Positions 1 to 4,651 of a stretch of DNA of 6,466 bases are shown here, one piece after another. The stretch lies in contig JAPULF010000476.1 of the NCBI GenBank assembly GCA_027295245.1, positions 1 through 6,466 on the forward strand, read 5' to 3'. The stretch is from Planctomycetota bacterium. GTDB taxonomy: Bacteria; Planctomycetota; Phycisphaerae; UBA1845; UTPLA1. Within the stretch, counting starts at the first letter, position 1, and each line of letters opens with the position of its first letter. The translations under genes and the position numbers were made by a program. The notes under the pieces were generated by a model. It was not told where the DNA came from. It saw only the letters and a list, made by a program, of their open reading frames with translations, and did no database searches.

Positions 1-117
<117 letters not shown>

Positions 118-397
118 CGTTCCGTCCGCGCAGATCTTGCCGAGCCGACCATCGGCGGCACACCCGACTCGCGATGCATCCGCGTTTCGATCAAACCGGT
201 CGTTGCGATTCTTCCGGCCGGGACGGTTAATTTCCGGTTTATTTTTCTCGACGCAGTTATGGCCTGGTCCGCGATATCAGCCCTGATGCGCACCGAATCG
301 TATTGTCGAAGCTGATCGCAATGTTGAGACCGAACCCCTCTGTGCGGAAAGAGAAAGAGCTCTCGTCATTTCGCGGATTCACGCGCTCCTACGGCGC

Positions 398-417
398 AAT
401 CCATTACTGAATCCATT
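398..417. repeat. 8-bp direct repeat AATCCATT, 12-bp period
   Basis: AATCCATT occurs at 398-405 and again at 410-417, separated by ACTG. Tandem half-sites at about one helical turn are typical of dimeric regulator binding sites, and this pair lies about 190 bases upstream of the gene at 604. No regulator can be named, and a chance repeat is quite possible. Confidence 0.25.
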
Positions 418-456
418 CTCGCGTGTTTCCGATAAGTCGGGTTGCATGCCGGTCGC

Positions 457-506
457 TTGAGAGGGCGGGCTTGGCACGCAGGTGGGAATGGAATCCCGTC
501 TCTCAA
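457..506 (+). promoter_or_regulatory. Imperfect inverted repeat in the leader of the Pro/Asn-rich protein gene
   Basis: TTGAGAG (457-463) pairs perfectly with CTCTCAA (500-506). After a 2x1 internal loop, CGGG (466-469) pairs with CCCG (495-498), leaving a 25-base apical loop in which GGGA and TCCC could pair further. In RNA this would be an extended stem-loop ending about 98 bases before the start codon at 604. It could be an RNA regulatory element, a protein binding site, or a terminator-like stem. No T-run follows, so a simple terminator is unlikely. Confidence 0.35.
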
Positions 507-570
507 ATCCCGGAGCAAAACCGACGGTTGGATCGCGGATGTGTAATCCTGGTTTCGACCGTTGCCAATG

Positions 571-594
571 TCGCACGAACAGTGCGAAAAGGAG
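571..594 (+). promoter_or_regulatory. RBS-proximal hairpin plus Shine-Dalgarno for the gene at 604
   Basis: TCGCAC (571-576) and GTGCGA (582-587) form a perfect 6-bp stem with a 5-base loop, gaaca. Three A residues follow, then GGAG (591-594), which lies 9 bases before ATG 604. The stem leaves the Shine-Dalgarno free, so it may stabilise the mRNA or position the ribosome site. This arrangement decides the start in favour of ATG 604. The upstream in-frame TTG 562 and ATG 568 have no such site, and their codons would be inside or before the hairpin. Confidence 0.55.
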
Positions 595-603
595 AGCACC
601 CGC

Positions 604-1836
604 ATGTATTACTCGAGTCAATTCGGGGCCACGACGTTGGAGCCTCAGTCGATGGGCCTCAACGGCAAGGCGAGGATGTCCGAGTTCGTTGGCATGACGT
701 CGCCCCAGCCGGTTTGGGGCACGGTCCCGGTAACGGGAATGCCGACGCCCGTCGGAACGCCGTATATCAACACGCCGTTCTTGCCGATGAACAACCAGAT
801 TCCGTTCGCGAATCCGACCCAGGCTTGGTCGAACCCGATCCCGCAGCAGGTCCCGATCAACTGCAACATCCCCGGTGTCGTGCCGCCGAACATGTTTCCG
901 GCCAACCCGATCCCGTCCCCAATCGCGAATACCTGTTTGCCGAACGCATGCGCACCCGGCACGTTCTTGCCTTGGGGCGGGGCATTTGTTTCGCAGCATA
1001 ACGGCTACAACTTCGCGCAGCCCGGAATGTTCCCCAACGCCTTCACTTCACCGGTCGGCTTCAACACCGTTCCGTTTTCGGGCTGGAACCCCACGACTAC
1101 CCCGAATTATGTGAATGGCTCGATCTACGGCACGCCGATCGCAAACACGATGGCCCCGAACATGCCGGTGCCGTGTTTTTCGACTCGAACCAGCACGGTT
1201 CCGACGAACATTTTGAACGGCACTCCCGGGATCGTCCCGACTCCGATAACGCCGGTATCCTCGTTTTGCCCGACGCCGATGACGAACGTCAACCCGTTCA
1301 TTCCGACGGTCAACCCGATTCCGAACATGTTTCAGATTCCGAACATGTTGCAGAACGGCGTCATTCCTCACGGGATGATCAACAACCCGCTGTGCAACAC
1401 GCTTACAGGCATTCCCGGATTCCAGAACTCTTGCGGGTACGGAACCGTCCCCTGGGGGACCGGCATCCTGCCCTCGAATTTCCCCACCAACCTGACCGGG
1501 CTGCCGAACGCCGGTTACTGGAATGGCAACGCCACACCGTTCGGTGGAACGAGTTACCCGTCGACCATCGGATGGACGCCGTCGGGTCTAATCTCGAATC
1601 CGATTGCCAATCCGACCAATTTTCTCAATTCGTGCTTCGGTAATTCGTGCTGCCCTTCGACGCCCTGGGATTGTTTCAACGGATCCGGCAGCTTCGCGAA
1701 TCCGTTCTGCCCGATTCCTCAGGCCGGCTACCTCGGCACGGGCATCGGTCCGATTCCGGGCATGAATTCGAATCTCGGCTGCACGTCATTCGGCTTCGGC
1801 ACGAACAATTCGTCGTTCGGCCCGATCTACTGCTGA
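604..1836 (+). CDS. Almost uncharged Pro/Asn/Cys-rich repetitive protein, function unknown
   Basis: This encodes 410 residues from ATG 604, which has GGAG 9 bases upstream. I do not recognise a family. By hand count the protein is about 16% Pro and 12% Asn, with abundant Gly, Thr, Ile, Phe and Ser. It has only about six Lys/Arg/Asp/Glu residues: E13, K22, R24 and E27 in the head, then only R195 and D356. Degenerate motifs recur: N-P-I-P or N-P-I-A, I-P-N-M-[FL] and P-T-P. There are 14 Cys, none before C87, clustered near the end (C344, C349, C350, C357) and at the last residue, C410. There is no signal peptide, no membrane segment and no catalytic signature. The composition resembles low-complexity, self-assembling or coat-like proteins that could be crosslinked through disulfides, but that is inference. 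Codon use is consistent and GC-biased, so the frame looks genuinely coding. The zincin-like gene follows after 64 bases on the same strand and may share its transcript. Confidence 0.8.
   Translation: MYYSSQFGATTLEPQSMGLNGKARMSEFVGMTSPQPVWGTVPVTGMPTPVGTPYINTPFLPMNNQIPFANPTQAWSNPIPQQVPINCNIPGVVPPNMFPANPIPSPIANTCLPNACAPGTFLPWGGAFVSQHNGYNFAQPGMFPNAFTSPVGFNTVPFSGWNPTTTPNYVNGSIYGTPIANTMAPNMPVPCFSTRTSTVPTNILNGTPGIVPTPITPVSSFCPTPMTNVNPFIPTVNPIPNMFQIPNMLQNGVIPHGMINNPLCNTLTGIPGFQNSCGYGTVPWGTGILPSNFPTNLTGLPNAGYWNGNATPFGGTSYPSTIGWTPSGLISNPIANPTNFLNSCFGNSCCPSTPWDCFNGSGSFANPFCPIPQAGYLGTGIGPIPGMNSNLGCTSFGFGTNNSSFGPIYC
1318..1353 (+). repeat. 18-bp in-frame tandem duplication (I-P-N-M-F/L-Q)
   Basis: Two 18-base units, 1318-1335 and 1336-1353, differ at one base (ttt versus ttg). 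They encode IPNMFQ and IPNMLQ, residues 239-250 of the Pro/Asn-rich protein. The near identity at DNA level points to recent slippage or unequal exchange, and shows how the repetitive protein may grow. Confidence 0.85.
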
Positions 1837-1887
1837 TCGCTCGCCGAATCATCGGAGTTTTCACGGTCAATCAATGGGTGATGTCAA

Positions 1888-1893
1888 GAAGGA
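1888..1893 (+). promoter_or_regulatory. Shine-Dalgarno (GAAGGA) setting the start at 1901
   Basis: GAAGGA lies 7 bases before ATG 1901. The in-frame upstream ATG 1874 has only a GGAG 15 bases away (1855-1858), which is too distant to be favoured. The choice changes the N-terminus by nine residues. Confidence 0.6.
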
Positions 1894-1900
1894 ACACAAG

Positions 1901-3397
1901 ATGAATCTTATCAGGCAGAAACTGGTCACGTTGCGAAACCGGGCCAGGGACCTGCAAACAACGCTTCGCCGCTGGGCCATGTACGACGGCTCGGTCTCAC
2001 GAGAAATGCAGGAAGATCTGCTATTGCGGTTGACGCCTGCGGAACAATCGAGTTTCGATTCCGATCTGGAATTGACCAAGAATCGGCTGCGGCCCGTCTC
2101 CGTGCAGTTGCACACGGTGATGCGTTGGTACGACTACGTGCTCGAACGCGTCAACGAACAGTTCGAGCGTGCCCGTTCGCTGCTGGATCAGGGTCGTCAT
2201 CAGGAGTGCTTGAACGTCCTGAACGACGTCGAGCGGCGCTGGCTGAATCCGAACGAGGAAACGCTCGGATTCGTGTTCAAGTCGCTTGCACAGCACACCA
2301 GCCACGAACACCACAACAAGATGGCGTCGCTGGACACGATCGTTCGCGATCTTTACCTGCCGACCGTGAAGCTGGTGCACGAGCGCGGGCTGGTGTCCAA
2401 GGAAATCATGGCCCTGACGCCGTTGGCGTATCTCGCGGACGGGCCCGAGGCCTCCTACACCTGGCGGCAGCATGCCCAGAATGCGAACAATTTCGGCCGT
2501 CGGCTGCCGTTGTCGATGATGGCCGTTCCGCGGAACTGCATCGCGCAGCCTTGGAATCTGGTGGCCGTTGCGCACGAGGTCGGCGCCCATATTTACGCCG
2601 ATCTCGACCTCGCATGGGAAATCGTCAACAAGTTGCAAACCGAGTCCGTCAGCGCGGGGGTCTCCTCTCAGTCCGCCCCGCTTTGGGCCCAATGGCACGG
2701 GACTCTGTTCGCGGACATCTTCGGAACGCTGAAGCTCGGTCCGGCCTATGTCGGCGGCATGATCGAGTTGCTCGGAACCGACGTGCGATCGGCCGTTGCG
2801 CTGGATCCCAGCGCACCCATGCCGCCGCCGTACATCCGTTGGCACATCATGCTGCAGACCCTGCACCTGCTCGGCTTTGAGGATCAGGCCCGTGAGCTGT
2901 CGAACCAGATCGTCCTGCTCTGCGGCGAACCCAACCAGCTCGCACAGCAGTGCGGGCCGGCGTGGCTCACCCTGCTGAACGAGTGCAGGAGCATCGCCGG
3001 TATTGTTGCATTCAGCCCGTGCCAGAAGCTCGGCGGTGTTCGCATCATGGACGTGGCCCAGCCGTTCCTGGCCGCCGAAATGCAAACGGCCGTCCGGGTC
3101 AAGGAACTGCTTCAGAGCGGCGACGAGTCGTGCTCGTCCGACGACGGCTTTGCGTGGACCCAGTCTCTCGGCGACGTGAATGTCACCATGCCGGTCGCGT
3201 TGGCGGGTCTTCGCCTGGCCTTCGAGTGTGCGCCCGACTTCGAGGCTTCGCAGCGCATGTGGGTCCGCTACTGGTGCCTGCTGCAACACCTGGCCGGAAG
3301 CTCGGATTCGACCCGCGAACGCGAGGATCGCGAATTCGCGCCGGCCGACGCAACGCTCAAGACGCTGGCCGAGGAGTCGGTTCCGGCGTTGGCTTGA
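1901..3397 (+). CDS. Helical protein with zincin-like HEVGAH motif, uncharacterised
   Basis: This encodes 498 residues from ATG 1901 (GAAGGA, 7 bases upstream); ATG 1874 would add nine. Residues 1-200 are charged and helical, with a His patch around 131-140 (contains HEHH). The centre reads VAVAHEVGAH, with H225, E226 and H230. It is followed by W262-x-x-W265-H266 and FADIFG ending a short stretch that contains D272, then LGPAY. This layout resembles gluzincin metalloproteases, in which HExxH is followed by a W-x-x-E...AD segment. Here the spacing is HExxxH, as in dipeptidyl peptidase III (M49, HExxGH), and the position expected to hold the third-ligand Glu appears to be Thr268. It may therefore use other ligands (H266, D272) or be catalytically dead. 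The C-terminal third is helical and ends with a Trp-rich segment. There is no signal peptide or membrane helix, so it is probably cytoplasmic. It follows the Pro/Asn-rich gene by 64 bases. Family membership is inferred from motifs only. Confidence 0.8.
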   Translation: MNLIRQKLVTLRNRARDLQTTLRRWAMYDGSVSREMQEDLLLRLTPAEQSSFDSDLELTKNRLRPVSVQLHTVMRWYDYVLERVNEQFERARSLLDQGRHQECLNVLNDVERRWLNPNEETLGFVFKSLAQHTSHEHHNKMASLDTIVRDLYLPTVKLVHERGLVSKEIMALTPLAYLADGPEASYTWRQHAQNANNFGRRLPLSMMAVPRNCIAQPWNLVAVAHEVGAHIYADLDLAWEIVNKLQTESVSAGVSSQSAPLWAQWHGTLFADIFGTLKLGPAYVGGMIELLGTDVRSAVALDPSAPMPPPYIRWHIMLQTLHLLGFEDQARELSNQIVLLCGEPNQLAQQCGPAWLTLLNECRSIAGIVAFSPCQKLGGVRIMDVAQPFLAAEMQTAVRVKELLQSGDESCSSDDGFAWTQSLGDVNVTMPVALAGLRLAFECAPDFEASQRMWVRYWCLLQHLAGSSDSTREREDREFAPADATLKTLAEESVPALA

Positions 3398-3413
3398 AAC
3401 ATCACCCATTGAT

Positions 3414-3447
3414 CGTGCCGGTGCGCCGCTAGTCGGCGCCCGGCACG
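3414..3447. terminator. Strong hairpin after the zincin-like gene
   Basis: CGTGCCGGtGCGCCG (3414-3428) pairs with CGGCGCCCGGCACG (3434-3447): 14 base pairs with one bulged T (3422) and loop CTAGT. It begins 16 bases after the stop at 3397, the usual place for an intrinsic terminator. No U-tract follows on either strand, so it may be a U-less terminator or a 3' mRNA-stabilising stem, and it may serve both convergent genes. Confidence 0.65.
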
Positions 3448-3464
3448 TGGGTCTTGCGAGTCAT

Positions 3465-3503
3465 GATCCCCGTTGTCGCCGCTCACCCGGCGATGCGGGG
3501 ATC
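3465..3503. terminator. Second hairpin, between the convergent genes and next to the HPP stop
   Basis: GATCCCCG (3465-3472) pairs with CGGGGATC (3496-3503). After a 3x2 internal loop, TCGCCG (3476-3481) pairs with CGGCGA (3488-3493), leaving loop CTCACC. That makes 14 base pairs in all. It starts 19 bases beyond the minus-strand stop of the HPP gene (3523), and on the plus strand it is followed by GTTTCGTT. The likely role is terminating the HPP transcript, the plus-strand transcript, or both. Confidence 0.65.
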
Positions 3504-3522
3504 GTTTCGTTGAAGCGATTCT

Positions 3523-4209
3523 TCACGGGTTGCAGTGTTCACGGGGCGGGAGGTCGGGGACTCCGTCGGCCGACTGCGGATCGACTCTCAGGGGCGACCA
3601 GGCCGGCGTTCGTATGCCTGCGAGCCGATTGATGACGACGGCCTGCGCCGTAATGACCAGCACCGCCAGCGCCATCGCCATGGCCTGCGGCCATTCTGCG
3701 CCGCCCAACGTGATGATGAGGGCCGTTCCACAGGCCGGAGCGTGCGGGCAGGAACAGCGGACGAGCGTGAAGCAAGTCAGGGCCAGGACCGCGGCTGCGC
3801 TCAGAAAAACGGGGAACGCGTTGTGTTCCAGCGACGGCGTCTCGGGGCAAAGGATGCCGACGAATTGGTGGACCGCGAACCCGATGGCGATCGCCGTGAA
3901 GTGACCGATTACGACGGAGCGGGGGGCCGCGTCCGGAGCAAACGGTTTGTAGAACAATGTGAATGCGGTCGGACCCAACGCGGCGAATACCAGAGGTAGA
4001 TTCGAGAGCCAAGCGACCAGGCTGAGGATCAGGATGGCGATTGCGCCGTTGGTGGCGGCGACCAACGAGACGACCTTTCGTTCATCGGCGTTCGCCAGCA
4101 AGCCGGGTATGGAAAAGCGGGCGCGTAGCGTCAGCCACCGCAGTTTGAGGGAAGTCCGCCGTTTGTCAAAACTCAAGTCGGAATGTCTTGAAAACAGCCT
4201 ATCCGTCAC
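3523..4209 (-). CDS. HPP-family integral membrane protein
   Basis: This is a 228-residue membrane protein on the minus strand. Residues 1-45 are basic and cytosolic-looking. Hydrophobic segments follow at about 48-68, 70-87, 99-120, 130-150, 160-170 and 175-195, with a polar tail. Hallmarks of the HPP family are the ALGPTAFTLFYKPFAP block (residues 77-92), then PRSVVIGHFTAIAIG, and CPHAPACGTALI (154-165). The last corresponds to the HPP signature, here with HAP in place of HPP. HPP proteins are small membrane proteins; cyanobacterial and chloroplast members have been linked to nitrite transport, but substrates elsewhere are unknown. I chose GTG 4209, with GGGG 8 bases upstream, because no ATG lies nearby. 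The open frame extends to ATG 4551, but that extra part reads as non-coding, lacks an RBS and overlaps the promoter at 4531-4558. TTG 4176 is another possible start. The gene is convergent with the zincin-like gene and divergent from the exported protein. Confidence 0.82.
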   Translation of the reverse strand: MTDRLFSRHSDLSFDKRRTSLKLRWLTLRARFSIPGLLANADERKVVSLVAATNGAIAILILSLVAWLSNLPLVFAALGPTAFTLFYKPFAPDAAPRSVVIGHFTAIAIGFAVHQFVGILCPETPSLEHNAFPVFLSAAAVLALTCFTLVRCSCPHAPACGTALIITLGGAEWPQAMAMALAVLVITAQAVVINRLAGIRTPAWSPLRVDPQSADGVPDLPPREHCNP

Positions 4210-4294
4210 GATCTGAACCCCGTTTTCGTTTCGCGTCTGCAATAATCGGTGTCGGAATTGTATTGGCCCGGCGTACCACGGGAATGAGTATTCG

Positions 4295-4322
4295 AACGGT
4301 GGCAGGAGGAACCGCCACCGTT
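4295..4322. repeat. 9-bp perfect inverted repeat with AGGAGG in the loop
   Basis: AACGGTGGC (4295-4303) pairs perfectly with GCCACCGTT (4314-4322) around a 10-base loop, AGGAGGAACC. On the plus strand the loop presents a perfect Shine-Dalgarno. A TTG at 4321 would open a 20-codon frame ending at TGA 4381-4383, a possible but unsupported leader peptide. On the minus strand the stem lies 86 bases upstream of the HPP start and could be an operator or leader structure for it. Confidence 0.5.
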
Positions 4323-4530
4323 GCGTCGCCTTTGGGGGGATTCGGGCACACCTTACCGGATGGACGATTCTCGGGCGTTGTGACTTCGGGACGGTCTCAA
4401 TGGGCACCGTGGCGCCGGTTGCTAACCAACGGAAGAAGGCTCTCGAGGTCGTTCCTGATTCCTGATGCACTGCGTGCCTTGGGTCGCAATCGGCGTTATT
4501 GCCGCGTTCCGGGGGACCATTCAAGCCGGT

Positions 4531-4558
4531 TTGACGAAAATCGACCAGCATCTATGAT
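4531..4558 (+). promoter_or_regulatory. Sigma70-type promoter TTGACG-N16-TATGAT
   Basis: The -35 TTGACG (4531-4536) and -10 TATGAT (4553-4558) each match the consensus at five of six positions, with a 16-base spacer. Transcription should start near 4565, giving a leader of about 87 bases before ATG 4652. This is the best promoter in the window and serves the exported protein gene. Confidence 0.65.
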
Positions 4559-4565
4559 GCGGCCC

Positions 4566-4633
4566 GTGAAACCTGGACGGGCGACGATCACCCGTGGGGT
4601 CGGACATTGCGATCCGAGTATGGTCGGTTTCAC
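4566..4633 (+). promoter_or_regulatory. Structured 5' leader, possible three-way junction
   Basis: GTGAAACC (4566-4573) pairs perfectly with GGTTTCAC (4626-4633). Inside this outer stem are two small hairpins: ACGGG (4577-4581) with CCCGT (4591-4595), and TCGGA (4600-4604) with TCCGA (4613-4617). The outer stem opens at the predicted transcription start and closes 7 bases before the Shine-Dalgarno. That geometry suits a cis-acting RNA or a stabilising 5' structure. No known riboswitch class is recognised, and the helices are short. Confidence 0.4.
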
Positions 4634-4640
4634 TAACGTC

Positions 4641-4645
4641 GGGAG
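4641..4645 (+). promoter_or_regulatory. Shine-Dalgarno (GGGAG) for the exported protein
   Basis: GGGAG lies 6 bases before ATG 4652 and supports that start over the internal ATG three codons later. Confidence 0.6.
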
Positions 4646-4651
4646 AACATC

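Larger units (their letters stand above)
118..603. other. Intergenic / leader region without a credible gene
   Basis: These 486 bases separate the SecA-like stop from the start of the Pro/Asn-rich protein. Open frames here lack ribosome binding sites and read as Arg/Ser-rich shadows. A small perfect hairpin lies just after the stop at 144-156 (GCCGA-cca-TCGGC), and a T-rich stretch lies at 235-246, but the two are too far apart to form a textbook terminator. A short palindrome ATCAG-cc-CTGAT sits at 276-287. I saw no convincing -35/-10 pair. The downstream half carries the repeat and hairpins listed separately, which suggests a long, structured 5' leader for the gene at 604. Confidence 0.6.
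4210..4651. other. Divergent intergenic region (442 bases) with control elements
   Basis: This region separates the HPP gene (minus) from the exported protein gene (plus). It holds an inverted repeat (4295-4322), a sigma70-type promoter for the plus gene (4531-4558) and a foldable leader (4566-4633), each listed separately. For the HPP gene, a TACAAT -10-like hexamer reads on the minus strand at 4262-4257, but no good -35 is paired with it. The stretch 4323-4530 shows nothing I can name beyond a small tandem repeat, tcctgat, around 4454-4468. Confidence 0.6.

Noticed and set aside
471..486. Sigma54-like TTGGCACG element
   Set aside because: The -24-like TGGCACG is present, but the position expected to hold GC at -12 reads GG, so the pair fails.
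562..603. Longer start (TTG 562 or ATG 568) for the Pro/Asn-rich protein
   Set aside because: These codons lie within or before a hairpin and lack a Shine-Dalgarno. ATG 604 has GGAG at 9 bases.
1844..1860. Hairpin CCGA-atca-TCGG followed by gtttt as a terminator
   Set aside because: The stem is only 4 bp with four T residues, too weak to claim termination between the two plus-strand genes.
1874..1900. ATG 1874 as start of the zincin-like gene
   Set aside because: Its nearest GGAG is 15 bases away, whereas ATG 1901 has GAAGGA at 7 bases. It remains possible.
2021..3409. Long minus-strand frame opposite the zincin-like gene
   Set aside because: It is the antisense shadow of a GC-rich coding frame, Arg/Gln/His-rich, with no motif or ribosome site.
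4257..4262. Minus-strand TACAAT as the HPP promoter
   Set aside because: There is no reasonable -35 hexamer at 16-18 bases, so it was noted only in the intergenic entry.
4210..4551. N-terminal extension of the HPP gene up to ATG 4551
   Set aside because: The extra 114 residues resemble no HPP N-terminus, lack a ribosome site, and overlap a good plus-strand promoter.
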